Shown here piece by piece: positions 1 through 8,686 of a stretch of DNA of 64,000 bases (positions within the stretch are counted from its first letter, which is position 1; each line of letters starts with the position of its first letter). The notes below the pieces were generated by a model, which had not been told where the DNA came from, ran no database searches, and saw nothing but the letters and a program-made list of their open reading frames with translations. Both the position numbers and the translations under genes were made by a program. Source of the DNA: Demequina sp. NBRC 110054 (lineage in GTDB: Bacteria > Actinomycetota > Actinomycetes > Actinomycetales > Demequinaceae); contig NZ_BBRK01000005.1 of the NCBI RefSeq assembly GCF_002090115.1, positions 558,001 to 622,000 on the forward strand, given 5' to 3'.

Positions 1-92
1 TGACTCAAGGCTCTCGAGAATCGCGCTCAGGCGAATCGCACAGGAGGAGACACTTGGCGCTGCTACGCCCGTAGTACGCCGGCGCGCCGGCC

Positions 93-752
93 TCAGGGTT
101 GGACGAGTCCCCCCTGGTACGCGGCCACCACGAGCTGCGCGCGGTCGCGCGCGCCGACCTTGTGCATCGCGCGCACCACGTGCGTCTTGGCGGTGAGCGG
201 CGTGATGAACAGGCGCTCGGCGATCTCGTCGTTGCTCAGTCCCTGCGCGACGAGCAGGACGACCTCACGCTCGCGGTCCGTCAGGTAGCGGAACCGCTCG
301 CCGTCGACCGCGGGCCTGATCGAGTCCTTCGCCAGCTGCGCGACCACCACCTTGGTCGCGGCGGGCGACAGCAGCGACTCCCCCTCCGCGATCGTCCTCA
401 CGGCGTCGAGGAGCTCGGCGGGCCGCACACCCTTGCCGAGGAACCCGCTCGCGCCGGCTTGAAGCGCGCGCAGGACGTAGTCCTCCTCCTCGAACGTGGT
501 GAGCACGACGACGCGCACGTCGGCGAGCTCCTCGTCCGCGGCGATCTGCTCGGTGGCCGCGATGCCGTCCATCCCCGGCATGCGGATGTCCATGAGCACC
601 ACGTCGGGTCTCGTGGTCTTGACGAGCGCGACCGCCGCGTCGCCGTCGCCCGCCTCGCCGACCACCTCGAGGTCCTCGGCCGTGCCGAGGATCGCGACGA
701 AGCCTCCCCTGATCAGGTCCTGGTCGTCGACCACCACCACCCGCGTCGTCAT
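93..752 (-). CDS. NarL/LuxR-family response regulator
   Basis: This is a 219-residue DNA-binding response regulator. The N-terminal receiver domain (about 1-120) has the acidic pair at Asp9-Asp10 and the phospho-acceptor Asp55 in VLMDIRMPG, and the conserved Lys lies in GFLGKG near residue 105. A GerE/LuxR helix-turn-helix fills about 150-212 (LTDREREVVLLVAQGLSNDE then TAKTHV). The start codon overlaps the stop of the upstream sensor kinase by four bases, so the two are translationally coupled and form a cognate pair. Phosphorylation by the kinase is expected to promote dimerisation and promoter binding. The target genes cannot be told from the sequence. Family assignment is firm. Confidence 0.95.
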   Translation of the reverse strand: MTTRVVVVDDQDLIRGGFVAILGTAEDLEVVGEAGDGDAAVALVKTTRPDVVLMDIRMPGMDGIAATEQIAADEELADVRVVVLTTFEEEDYVLRALQAGASGFLGKGVRPAELLDAVRTIAEGESLLSPAATKVVVAQLAKDSIRPAVDGERFRYLTDREREVVLLVAQGLSNDEIAERLFITPLTAKTHVVRAMHKVGARDRAQLVVAAYQGGLVQP

Positions 753-1918
753 CGTGCCCCGCCTTCGTCACTGGCCACTCGTCGCGCCGGCAGCGTCGCC
801 CGCACGACGAACAGGTCACCCTCTCTTCCGGTGTCCAGACTGCCGTCGGCCGCGGTCGCGCGCTCGCGCATCCCCACCAGGCCGAAGCCCGAGCCGCTCG
901 TGCCCGGGGCGCCGATCGGGTTGCTCACGCGGATCGCGACCGAGACGGGGTCCACGGCCACGTCGAGCACGGCGGTGCCGTCGCCGTGCCGCGTCGCGTT
1001 CGTGAGCGCCTCCTGGACGATGCGGTAGGCGGCCTGGTCGACGCCGTCCGGCAGGCGGGCGGGCAGGCCGGCGACCGCGCTGGTCACCGCGAGGCCCGCC
1101 GCCTGCGCCTGTGCGATCAGGTCCTCGAGCTGGTCGAGTCCCACGCCGGGCCGATCGTCATCCTCGTCCTGACGCAGCACCTTGAGCATCAGCGGGAGCT
1201 CCTCGAGGACCTTGGCGCCCGCCTCCTGCACGCTCGCGAGCGCGGCGGACGCGCGGTCCCTGTCCGACTCGAGCAGCGCCTCGGCGACACCCGCCTGCAC
1301 GTTCATCACCGCGATGTGGTGCCCGACGGCGTCGTGGAGCTCGCGCGCGATCCGCAGCCGCTCCTGCGCGACGCGCGTGTGCGCAAGGGCCTCGCGCGTC
1401 TCCTCGGCCTCCACGGCCCGCGCGCGCTGTGTCGCGATCACCTTGCGGTTCATCCCCACCGCAAGGCCCACTGCCGCGATCATCCCGGTGAGCACCAGGA
1501 TCAGCACGACCTCGGCTGTTCCGCCGTTCAATCCGTAGACGACGAGCAGCGGCAGCGTCGACCCTCCGACCGCGACCATGCCGATCGCGATCGCCGTCCG
1601 GACCTGGGCCGCAGAGGACACCGCGGTATAGGCGGCCACCGAGAAGAGGAAGTACGAGTTCGAGACATCGCCTGCCATGACGGTGGACCCGGCGTAGAGC
1701 AGCCACGTGACCGCGAGGACCGCGATGGGCGAGCTGCGGCGCCATACGAGCGCGAGCGCGGCCGCGGCGGCGACGGCGAAGTCGATGCTCGCGAGCCCCC
1801 CGAAGCCGCCGCCCGACACCCGCAGCGCCGCGAAGGCGATCAGCCAGCTCGCGGCGATCAGCGCGTCGCGCACGAGCCGCGACTCGAGAAGCCGGGGCCT
1901 GCGATCGCTGAGGCTCAT
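749..1918 (-). CDS. Membrane sensor histidine kinase, HisKA_3 (NarL partner) type
   Basis: This 389-residue membrane kinase senses an unknown signal and phosphorylates the downstream regulator. About five hydrophobic helices occupy residues 16-155 with no sizeable external domain, so the signal is probably sensed in or at the membrane. A dimerisation/phospho-acceptor domain follows, with RELHDAVGHH and probable phosphorylated His195. The C-terminal ATPase domain has an N-box (EALTNATRHG) and a glycine-rich G-box (GSGFGLVGMRER). The TACATT box at 1925-1930 lies exactly six bases before the ATG, suggesting a leaderless mRNA and a promoter separate from the sugar operon upstream. Confidence 0.93.
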   Translation of the reverse strand: MSLSDRRPRLLESRLVRDALIAASWLIAFAALRVSGGGFGGLASIDFAVAAAAALALVWRRSSPIAVLAVTWLLYAGSTVMAGDVSNSYFLFSVAAYTAVSSAAQVRTAIAIGMVAVGGSTLPLLVVYGLNGGTAEVVLILVLTGMIAAVGLAVGMNRKVIATQRARAVEAEETREALAHTRVAQERLRIARELHDAVGHHIAVMNVQAGVAEALLESDRDRASAALASVQEAGAKVLEELPLMLKVLRQDEDDDRPGVGLDQLEDLIAQAQAAGLAVTSAVAGLPARLPDGVDQAAYRIVQEALTNATRHGDGTAVLDVAVDPVSVAIRVSNPIGAPGTSGSGFGLVGMRERATAADGSLDTGREGDLFVVRATLPARRVASDEGGAR

Positions 1919-1924
1919 GGATGA

Positions 1925-1930
1925 AATGTA
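1925..1930 (-). promoter_or_regulatory. -10 box of a probable leaderless promoter for the sensor kinase
   Basis: TACATT is read on the minus strand and is followed by six bases and the ATG at 1918. No convincing -35 box is visible, which is common for actinobacterial promoters. The first transcribed base would be at or next to the start codon. Confidence 0.5.
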
Positions 1931-1970
1931 CCGGGACGGCCCTGCGAATCCACGTCTCAGGCGAGGGCGG

Positions 1971-3935
1971 TCATGCCCCTCGGCGGCTCGTGGCCACCTC
2001 GGGAATCATGACCCTCATCTGAGAAGGCGCACGCTCACCCCACCGGTGATATGGCACGAGCGGCACGCGCAGCACCCGTTCCTCCGCGTGAGCGCGGTCG
2101 GCCGATCTCGAGAACGGGAGCGCTCCGCGCTCCTCGACGCCGACACGCGCCCGCATCGTCGCGATGGCGCCGTCCCCCTCGGCGAGAGGCAGGACACCCG
2201 AGTCGAGGCGGACATCCTCGATCCCCACCCCATCAGGCAGATCGGTGGACTCCACGCAGAGCACGAGTGGGCCGCGCTCAACTGCGACTGTCCCGCGCAT
2301 CGCATCGATGCGCGGGTCCGGCCAGGTGAGGCGGGGCTCCGTGTCCACCATGAGCGAGACGACATCACCCTCACGCACCGCGCCCGGACGCCACCAACCG
2401 GTCTCGAGCGTCTCGACCCCCTCCGAGGTCGTCCCCGTGGAGCCTTCGGCCCAGGCGGGGACGCGAAGGCGCAGCGTGACGGGCGAGGAGGGAGCCTCGA
2501 CCACCGTCACGGTGATCGCGCCATCGTCGGGGTAACGCGTCTCGACCCTCAGTCGCATGCGACCGGACTCGAGTTCGAAGCTCAACTCGCCCGCGCCATA
2601 GAGCACCAGCGAGACCTCATCGCCCTCGACGAACGCGGCGTAGGTATGCAGCGAAGCGAACATCCGCGTCACGTTGGTCGGACAGCAGGAGACATCGAAC
2701 CACGGCGCGCGGACTCCGCCCTCGGCACGCATGTTCACGCCCTCACCGGAGAACTCCCCTCCGGGGACCCTCACCTGAAGGGGATTCGCGTAGAAGAACG
2801 CGGTGCCGGTCGCATCGGGCGCAACCGCGACCACGTTGTAGAGCGTGCGTTCCATCAGATCCGCGTAGCGGACCTCGCCCGTGGCAAGGAGCAGTCGCCA
2901 CGCGAGCATCGTCGAGCCGATGCCAGCGCACGTCTCGCAATACGCACGGTCGGGCGGGAGCTCCCAGTCATCTCCGAAGCCCTCGTCCTGGTGGCGCGAC
3001 CCCATCCCGCCGGTCAGATAGGTACGGCGGGACACCGTGTGCTCCCACTGCGCCGTGAGCGCCGCCAGGAGGTCATCGTCCCCCGTGTCGACGGCCACGT
3101 CGACCGCGCCGGAGGCCAGATAGAGCGCGCGTACGGCATGGCCGCGGAACGCCGTGGCATCGCGCACCGGGGTGTCGTCCTGGAAGTACTCGGCCGACAG
3201 CAGCGGGCGCACCGGAAGCGTCCCGTGCCCTCTCCGATCGAGGAAGAGACCGGCCTGGTCAAGGTAGCGACGCTCGCCAGTGGCCCGCCCGAACTCCGCG
3301 AGGCCGACCTCGATCTCGGGGTGACCGCACAAGGTCTCCTGCCCGCCGATCCCGAACACACGGCACACGTGGTCCGCGGCGCGGCGGGCTACCTCGACAA
3401 GGAGGTCGTCGTGCCCCGTGCGCAGCCGCGCCACGGCTGCCTGGAGCAGGTGTCCGACGTTGTAGAGCTCATGTCCCATCGCCATGTCGGAGTAGCGCGG
3501 CGGCAGTCCAGGGTGCCCGAACGCCGTGTCGAGGTAGCCGTCGTCGTCCTGCGCGGCCGCGATGCGTGCGACCAGCGCGTCGAAGCGCGCCTGCAGCTCC
3601 GCGTCGTGCTCGCGGCCGAGCTCCCATGCGACGCCCTCGAGCAGCTTGTAGAGCTCCGAGTCGGAGAACTCCCAGCCGGCGCGTTCGATCGTGACGTCGC
3701 CGCGAGCCACGCGATCGAAGTTCTCAAGCCAGCCGAGCCGCTCCATCCACGCCTCGCAGTGCGCGATCGTCGCTTCCGCATTGACGCGCTGGCGGCTTCC
3801 CCAATAGCCCTCGGGGCCCCAGGTCACCTCGCCGAGGCCCGCTCCACGGCGAGTACCCCGCGAGGGGACGACGGGGCGCGCGAGGCGGCGCGCGTCAGAG
3901 GCGAGAGAGTCGCCACGGGCAAAGGTCTCGGTCAC
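1971..3935 (-). CDS. GH127 beta-L-arabinofuranosidase
   Basis: A 654-residue glycoside hydrolase of family 127 (formerly DUF1680), predicted to release beta-L-arabinofuranose from arabino-oligosaccharides. The active-site Glu-Cys pair is seen in YCETCAGIG (Glu334, Cys336) and the Cys pair in DVSCCPTN (Cys417, Cys418). These match the zinc-bound Glu338/Cys340/Cys417/Cys418 set known for HypBA1 of Bifidobacterium. No signal peptide is present, so it acts in the cytosol on sugars brought in by the transporter encoded just upstream. The GTG start lies three bases after the permease stop, so it is the last gene of the operon. Activity on other sugar furanosides is possible, as some GH127 members differ. 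Confidence 0.9.
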   Translation of the reverse strand: MTETFARGDSLASDARRLARPVVPSRGTRRGAGLGEVTWGPEGYWGSRQRVNAEATIAHCEAWMERLGWLENFDRVARGDVTIERAGWEFSDSELYKLLEGVAWELGREHDAELQARFDALVARIAAAQDDDGYLDTAFGHPGLPPRYSDMAMGHELYNVGHLLQAAVARLRTGHDDLLVEVARRAADHVCRVFGIGGQETLCGHPEIEVGLAEFGRATGERRYLDQAGLFLDRRGHGTLPVRPLLSAEYFQDDTPVRDATAFRGHAVRALYLASGAVDVAVDTGDDDLLAALTAQWEHTVSRRTYLTGGMGSRHQDEGFGDDWELPPDRAYCETCAGIGSTMLAWRLLLATGEVRYADLMERTLYNVVAVAPDATGTAFFYANPLQVRVPGGEFSGEGVNMRAEGGVRAPWFDVSCCPTNVTRMFASLHTYAAFVEGDEVSLVLYGAGELSFELESGRMRLRVETRYPDDGAITVTVVEAPSSPVTLRLRVPAWAEGSTGTTSEGVETLETGWWRPGAVREGDVVSLMVDTEPRLTWPDPRIDAMRGTVAVERGPLVLCVESTDLPDGVGIEDVRLDSGVLPLAEGDGAIATMRARVGVEERGALPFSRSADRAHAEERVLRVPLVPYHRWGERAPSQMRVMIPEVATSRRGA

Positions 3936-3938
3936 GGT

Positions 3939-4775
3939 TCAGTCCTTCACTGCGCCGGCGGTCACACCGGCTGCGACGTAGCGCTGCGCGAATACGAGGA
4001 GCACCGCCGCTGGTATCGAGGCCACGACTGCGGTGGCCATGATCGCGTTCCACTGCGTGGTGTTGTTGCCGATGTAGGCGTAGATGCTGAGGGTCACAGG
4101 GACGAACTCGGCGTTGCGCGACAACGTCGACGCGAAGATGAAGTCGGACCACGCCCAGAGGAATGCGAACAGCGACACCGTGATCGCCGAGTTGCGGCTG
4201 ATCGGCATCACGATCGAGCGGAATGTCCGCCATGCGCTCGCTCCGTCGACGCGGGCCGCCTGCAGCAGCTCCTTGGGGATCCCACTCATGAAGGCCGTGA
4301 ACAGCAGCACGCCGAACGGGACTGCGATGGTCGAGTCCGCGAGAATCAGCCCGGGGAGGCTGTTGAGCAGGCCGAGCCGCACGTAGATCGCGTAGAAGCC
4401 CATCGACATGACCACGGCGGGGATCATCTGCGCCACGAGGAGGATGAAGTTGAGCGATCGGCCACCCCTCATCCGCAGCAACGCGATCGCGTAGGCCGCG
4501 GGCGCCGACAGCACAAGCGTCAGCAGCACGCAGCCCAGGCCCACCACGAGGCTGACGCCCAGGGCCGGAAGCTGCTGGTCGAACACGGCCTGATAGCCCT
4601 CGAATGTGGGGCTCGTCGGGAACAGCGACGGCGGGTTCGCACGCAGGTCGCTTCGCGGCGTCAGCGAGACGTTCACCATCCAGTACACGGGGAATAGCAT
4701 CAGCGCGGTGAAGAACAGCCCGAGGCCGGTCTTCCACCAGGTGGACCGCTTCTTGGAGACAGTGGAGCGTGCCAT
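3939..4775 (-). CDS. Carbohydrate ABC transporter permease, MalG type
   Basis: A 278-residue inner-membrane permease with six predicted helices and the EAA loop (KELLQAARVDGASAWRTF) that contacts the ATPase. It pairs with the MalF-type permease encoded one base upstream and with the binding protein at 5858-7138 to import an oligosaccharide, presumably an arabinoside given the GH127 enzyme downstream. The ATG at 4775 is chosen over an in-frame start 33 bases upstream because a GGAGG ribosome site lies right before it, inside the end of the previous gene. No ATPase is encoded in the operon; a shared MsiK-like ATPase elsewhere is the usual actinobacterial solution. Confidence 0.93.
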   Translation of the reverse strand: MARSTVSKKRSTWWKTGLGLFFTALMLFPVYWMVNVSLTPRSDLRANPPSLFPTSPTFEGYQAVFDQQLPALGVSLVVGLGCVLLTLVLSAPAAYAIALLRMRGGRSLNFILLVAQMIPAVVMSMGFYAIYVRLGLLNSLPGLILADSTIAVPFGVLLFTAFMSGIPKELLQAARVDGASAWRTFRSIVMPISRNSAITVSLFAFLWAWSDFIFASTLSRNAEFVPVTLSIYAYIGNNTTQWNAIMATAVVASIPAAVLLVFAQRYVAAGVTAGAVKD

Positions 4776-4776
4776 G

Positions 4777-5739
4777 TCAGGCGTCCTCCCGATTCTGCAT
4801 GCGCGCATAGATGAGCCCGAAGATCAGGGCGATGATGATGAGGATGTTTCCGATCGCGGAGGCGGGCGAGAAGGCGGGTTGGCCCGTGCCGAACGCCTCG
4901 CGGTACGACCAGACGGACAGGATCAGCGAACTGTTCGCTGGTCCCCCCTTCGTCATGATCCAGATGATGTCGACGACCTTGAGCGTGTACACGAGTCCGA
5001 GCAGGATCGTGATCGCAGACACCGGCCGCAGCAGCGGGAAGGTGATCCGCCAGAAGGTCTTCCACGCGCCGGCGCCATCGAGCGACGCCGCCTCGTACAC
5101 GTCGGCCGGGATGTTCTGCAGGCCCGAGTAGAGGATCACGAGGTTGAAGGGGATGCCGAGCCAGATGTTCGCGATGATCACGGCGGTGAGCGACCAGTCG
5201 GGCGACGTGAGCCAGTTGATCGGGTCGAGGCCGACCGCCAGGAGGAACGCGTTGACGATGCCCGAGTCTGAGTTCATCATCCAGGCCCACGTCGAGGCCG
5301 ACACGATGAGCGGCAGCAGCCACGGCACCAGGAACATCGCGCGAAGGACGCCTGAGAGACGGAAGTTGTTGCGGAAGAACACTGCGAGGGCGAGCCCGAT
5401 CGCGTACTGGAACAGGATCGAGATGCCTACGAAGAGGAAGGTGTTCAGCAGCGCCGGGCCAAACAGGTCTGAGGTGATCACGTCCACGTAGTTGGCGAGT
5501 CCCACAAACTCTGCATCGCCCTGCACAAACGCCCGGATGTTGTAGTCGTGAACCGACAGGTCGATGCTACGGATCAGGGGGTAGGCGTAGAACGCGATCA
5601 GGTAGATCACGAGCGGCGCGGCGAATGCGACGGCTACCCACGGCGAGCCATGGATACCCCTCGGCGCGCTGCCGCGTCTGCGCGCCCCGGGCGTCGGCGC
5701 CTCGCCGACGGCAGCGGGGCTTGTGGCGGTGGTGGTCAT
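4777..5739 (-). CDS. Carbohydrate ABC transporter permease, MalF type
   Basis: A 320-residue permease with six membrane helices. Helix one starts near residue 35 after a basic, proline-rich cytosolic N-terminus, and the EAA motif is in VYEAASLDGAGAWKTFWRI. It forms the translocation pore with the MalG-type partner directly downstream. The ATG at 5739 was chosen because GAGGAAG precedes it at proper spacing; the frame stays open about 300 bases further upstream, but that stretch codes for an arginine/proline-rich sequence with no family resemblance. It is separated from the binding-protein gene by a 118-base gap containing a stable hairpin. Confidence 0.93.
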   Translation of the reverse strand: MTTTATSPAAVGEAPTPGARRRGSAPRGIHGSPWVAVAFAAPLVIYLIAFYAYPLIRSIDLSVHDYNIRAFVQGDAEFVGLANYVDVITSDLFGPALLNTFLFVGISILFQYAIGLALAVFFRNNFRLSGVLRAMFLVPWLLPLIVSASTWAWMMNSDSGIVNAFLLAVGLDPINWLTSPDWSLTAVIIANIWLGIPFNLVILYSGLQNIPADVYEAASLDGAGAWKTFWRITFPLLRPVSAITILLGLVYTLKVVDIIWIMTKGGPANSSLILSVWSYREAFGTGQPAFSPASAIGNILIIIALIFGLIYARMQNREDA

Positions 5740-5803
5740 GGGTCTTCCTCGGATTGCGGGTCGGGCGCGGGGCAGGTGACGAATGAGCGGGTTTCCCCGA
5801 TCG

Positions 5804-5842
5804 GGGCGGGCGCGGGGCTGGAGAGTCGCCTCACGCCCGCCC
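5804..5842 (-). terminator. Intercistronic hairpin after the sugar-binding-protein gene
   Basis: A perfect 9-bp GC-only stem (GGGCGGGCG with CGCCCGCCC) and a 21-base loop lie 16 bases past the stop of the binding-protein gene. There is no T-tract. It may partly terminate transcription or protect the upstream mRNA, so that more binding protein than permease is made. This is inferred from position. Confidence 0.5.
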
Positions 5843-5857
5843 GTGGTCGGCGGCGGG

Positions 5858-7138
5858 CTAGTCGCCGGTCGCCGCGGCAGCGGCCTCCTGAGCCGCGTCC
5901 ATGGCGTCCTGCGCGGACGAGGCTCCCGACATCGCGGCCTGCACCGCAGTCCAGAGCTGCTCGGAGATGAGCGGGTAGTCGGTGCCGAGGTTGTCGCTCG
6001 TGCGACCCTTGGCCGCGCGCACGGCGTCCACCCACACCTCAAGGTCAGGGTGCTCCTCGAGGAAGGCCTCCTGGCCGTCGGCCGTCGGCGGGATGTAGTA
6101 CGCGAACGTGTCTGCGGTCTCGACGAAGCCCTCGGGCGTCGTCATGCACTCGACGATCTGCGTGGTGACCTCGTAGCGCGAGGTGTCGCTCTGGACGGGT
6201 GCCATCACGAACTCGCCGCCGGTCGGCGCGGGTGCCGCCCCTCCGTCCTTCGCGGGCAGGGTGATGTAGCCGGTCTCGAATCCCGCCTCGGCCGCGGAGT
6301 TCACCTGCCACGTGCCGTTCTCGACGAAGCCCGTCTGACCGTCCAGGAACTCCTCCCATGCGGTGTTCTGCGAGTTCTGGATCGCGGACTGAGGCGCCCA
6401 GCCCTCGTCGAGCCAGTCGACCCAGAGCTGCACGGCCTCGACCGCCTCCGGCGAGTTGAGCTCCGTCAGGTCTGCGCCGGCGCCCCAGAACCATGGCAGG
6501 AACTGGAACGACCCCTCCTCAGTGCCGATTCCTGCGAACGTGATCGCACGGCTGCCCGCGGCGTCGATGGCCTCGAGCGCAGCGTTGAGCGAGTCCCAGT
6601 CGGTGATCGTCGACGGGTCGACTCCCGCCGCGTCCAGGATCTCCTTGTTGTAGTACAGCGCAAGCGTGTTGGCGCCGATCGGGATGCCGTACGCCGTGCC
6701 ATCGACGACTCCGGCGGCGAGCAGGTTCTCATCGATGTTCGAGGTGTCGAAGCCGAGCTCGTCCATGGTCGTGATCGCACCGGTGTCGGCCAAGGTCGAC
6801 ACCGCCGGGTTGTCGAGAAGCACGACGTCGGGCGAGGTGCCCTCCTGCGCCGACAGCAGGAGCTGATTGGTCAGCGCAGTGGTGTCGTAGGCGGTGCGCT
6901 CGATGGTCACGCCAGCTTCATCACCGCATGCCTGGACGCGGTTCTGCCAGTCGGACCCCTCGGTGTGCTGGGGGTACGGGTCCCACCACGTGTAGGTGCC
7001 GCCGCCCGCCGCTTGTGCTGAACCGGTCGAGTCGGATGCGTTGCTGTCGCCTTCGCTCGACGAGCAGCCGGTGAGAGCACCGACTGCGATGGCCGCGGTG
7101 GCGAGTGCCACCGTCGTCCGCTTGTGCGTGAAGTTCAT
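5858..7138 (-). CDS. Sugar ABC transporter substrate-binding lipoprotein
   Basis: A 426-residue extracellular solute-binding protein (family 1, MalE-like). The N-terminus is a lipoprotein signal peptide ending in the lipobox LTGC, with the lipidated Cys at residue 25, so the mature protein is anchored outside the membrane. The body has the usual features of sugar binders: many aromatic residues and the ALYYNKEIL segment. It captures the oligosaccharide and delivers it to the two permeases encoded downstream. Its start is 43 bases after the LacI-type regulator gene, with no visible promoter in between, and AAGGAGG precedes the ATG. The exact ligand is inferred from the GH127 enzyme in the operon. 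Confidence 0.93.
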   Translation of the reverse strand: MNFTHKRTTVALATAAIAVGALTGCSSSEGDSNASDSTGSAQAAGGGTYTWWDPYPQHTEGSDWQNRVQACGDEAGVTIERTAYDTTALTNQLLLSAQEGTSPDVVLLDNPAVSTLADTGAITTMDELGFDTSNIDENLLAAGVVDGTAYGIPIGANTLALYYNKEILDAAGVDPSTITDWDSLNAALEAIDAAGSRAITFAGIGTEEGSFQFLPWFWGAGADLTELNSPEAVEAVQLWVDWLDEGWAPQSAIQNSQNTAWEEFLDGQTGFVENGTWQVNSAAEAGFETGYITLPAKDGGAAPAPTGGEFVMAPVQSDTSRYEVTTQIVECMTTPEGFVETADTFAYYIPPTADGQEAFLEEHPDLEVWVDAVRAAKGRTSDNLGTDYPLISEQLWTAVQAAMSGASSAQDAMDAAQEAAAAATGD

Positions 7139-7181
7139 CGTTCCTCCTTGAACGTTGACCCGCCGGGGACGCGGGAAGTGG

Positions 7182-8213
7182 CTAGACCCCAGAGGCGACA
7201 GGTGGCGCCGCCATGGAGCCCCGGTGGTGGATCTCCGGGGCGATCAGTTCGACAGTGTGAGGCGCAGCTGGTTCGAGGCTGCCCTCGATTCGGGCGACGA
7301 GCCGTTGCACGGCATGCCGTCCGAGCCGATCCGCGGCGCTGTCGATCGCCGAGAACGGAAGCGAGAAGGTACGGGCGAAGACATCCGAGTAGCGTCCGAC
7401 CACTGAGATGTCGCCCGGCGCGGTCAGGCCACGCTCGTGAAGGACTCCCGGCAACGCCGCCGCGGCCCCTTCGTTGTTGAGCAGCAGCGCGGTCGCATCG
7501 GGATGGCTGTCGAGGAAGCGGTGAAGCTCCGGGCCGATTCCCGGCTGACTCGACGGGGCGAAGTAGTGGTGAAGCACCACGCCGAGCGCATCGGCCTTCT
7601 CCTTCGCCGCGTCGGCCAGCCGCCAGACATACGCGCCACCGCGCTCGACGACGTCCTCCGGCTGCGAGACGAGGATCATCTCGCGGTGGCCGAGTGCCCG
7701 CATCTCCGCGACCATGACCCGACCCGACTCCTCGAAGTCGAGGTCGAAGACGTCCGCGCCCTGCGGGTCCCCAGGAAGGCCCACGAGCGCGCCAGGCTGC
7801 GGGACGCCCCGAAGCGGGGACATACGGTCGTCCTCCTCCGCGACGTTGAGGAGCACGAACCCGTCGACCATGCGGGAGCGCGCGAGCCGCTTGAGCGCGC
7901 CAGGCCCGTCCGCGTCGGACACGAGCAGGGTGTCGTACCCGAGTTCGTTCGCGGTGTCGGTGACCCCCTTGATGTATTCGAGCATCGCGGGCGCGAACTC
8001 GTCGTCCTCGAATCGTGCGAACAACGCGAGGACCTTCGTCTGCGAGGTGCGCAGCGCGCGCGCTCCCGCATTCGGCGTGTACCCGAGCCGCTCCACTGCG
8101 TCGAGCACCCGCTGGGTGACCTCTGGGGAGATGGAACGCTTGCCGCTGAGCGCATACGAGGCGGTGCTGCGGGATACTCCCGCTGCCTGGGCCACATCGC
8201 CGATGGTCACCAT
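7182..8213 (-). CDS. LacI-family transcriptional regulator of the arabinoside operon
   Basis: A 343-residue repressor. Residues 1-50 hold the LacI helix-turn-helix (IGDVAQAAGVSRSTASYALS) and hinge helix, and the rest is a periplasmic-binding-protein-like sugar sensor. It is the first gene of the operon. Two identical 16-base operators lie 32-82 bases upstream of its start, one inside the promoter spacer, so it very probably represses itself and all downstream transport and hydrolase genes until a sugar is bound. The ATG at 8213 was chosen because it begins exactly at the conserved VTIGDVA sequence and follows AAAGGAG. The inducer is unknown; an arabinose-containing sugar is the simplest guess. 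Confidence 0.93.
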   Translation of the reverse strand: MVTIGDVAQAAGVSRSTASYALSGKRSISPEVTQRVLDAVERLGYTPNAGARALRTSQTKVLALFARFEDDEFAPAMLEYIKGVTDTANELGYDTLLVSDADGPGALKRLARSRMVDGFVLLNVAEEDDRMSPLRGVPQPGALVGLPGDPQGADVFDLDFEESGRVMVAEMRALGHREMILVSQPEDVVERGGAYVWRLADAAKEKADALGVVLHHYFAPSSQPGIGPELHRFLDSHPDATALLLNNEGAAAALPGVLHERGLTAPGDISVVGRYSDVFARTFSLPFSAIDSAADRLGRHAVQRLVARIEGSLEPAAPHTVELIAPEIHHRGSMAAPPVASGV

Positions 8214-8244
8214 CGCGTCCTTCGCTCCTTTGCGTCGCACGTCT

Positions 8245-8260
8245 GTCGAATGGATTCGAC
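8245..8260. promoter_or_regulatory. LacI-type operator O2
   Basis: GTCGAATGGATTCGAC is two perfect 7-base inverted arms around a GG centre. It lies just downstream of the predicted transcription start, 32 bases before the regulator start codon. It is identical to the site at 8280-8295, with 35 bp between centres. Confidence 0.8.
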
Positions 8261-8272
8261 TCGATGTCGACG

Positions 8273-8301
8273 AGCGTATGTCGAATGGATTCGACTCGCA
8301 A
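8273..8301 (-). promoter_or_regulatory. Promoter of the LacI/sugar operon
   Basis: On the minus strand, TTGCGA (8296-8301) and TACGCT (8273-8278) are separated by 17 bases, 16 of which are exactly the second operator. Repressor bound there would cover the space between the -35 and -10 boxes. The next operator lies just after the expected start of transcription. Confidence 0.65.
8280..8295. promoter_or_regulatory. LacI-type operator O1
   Basis: Second exact copy of the 16-base inverted repeat found at 8245-8260, filling the spacer between the -35 and -10 boxes. The flanking bases (TGTCGA..., ...GACTCG) are also shared by both copies. Confidence 0.8.
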
Positions 8302-8404
8302 GGTCGCGCCCTCCCCGTTATCAAAACGTGATGAACGCGAGCACCTTCGCTAGCATCGGAAGTGTCCTCCGACGGACGGTCGACTACTCAAAGAGGAGTG
8401 GAAG

Positions 8405-8686
8405 ATGCTCAGACTCACACGCGGCACGGACGAGATCGTCTCGGGCCTGCTGATCGCCTTCGTGGCGGGCCCGGTCACCTACGCGGCGATCGCCATCGTG
8501 TCGATGCTCTTCATGCCGGACCTCGTGACGATCGGGGTCGTGCTCGGGCTCGGGCTGCTCGCCGTGGGCCTGCTCAGGGCCCTCCAGGGCGCGCGACATT
8601 TCCTGCGCAACATCGAGACCGCGGCTCTCGTGGGCGCACTCGGCACCGACGAGGTCGCGCGACGCGACAAGTCGCACGACTGGTAG
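8405..8686 (+). CDS. Small membrane protein of unknown function
   Basis: A 93-residue protein I do not recognise. It has two hydrophobic helices (about 13-34 and 41-60) joined by a short turn, then a charged C-terminal part (residues 61-93) rich in Arg, Asp and His that probably lies in the cytosol. AGAGGAG precedes the ATG at good spacing, which supports real translation. It is divergent from the LacI operon and convergent with the HtrA gene, and its stop codon sits in the loop of a long terminator hairpin. No catalytic motif is seen. Confidence 0.75.
   Translation: MLRLTRGTDEIVSGLLIAFVAGPVTYAAIAIVSMLFMPDLVTIGVVLGLGLLAVGLLRALQGARHFLRNIETAALVGALGTDEVARRDKSHDW

Noticed and set aside
1707-4697. 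Nearly 1000-codon plus-strand frame opposite GH127 and the permease
   Set aside because: Composition is Arg/His/Gly-rich, typical of a GC-driven shadow frame; the minus-strand genes have clear catalytic motifs.
7135-8301. Alternative minus-strand frame overlapping the LacI-type gene
   Set aside because: The LacI frame has full family similarity; the other frame is Arg-rich with none.
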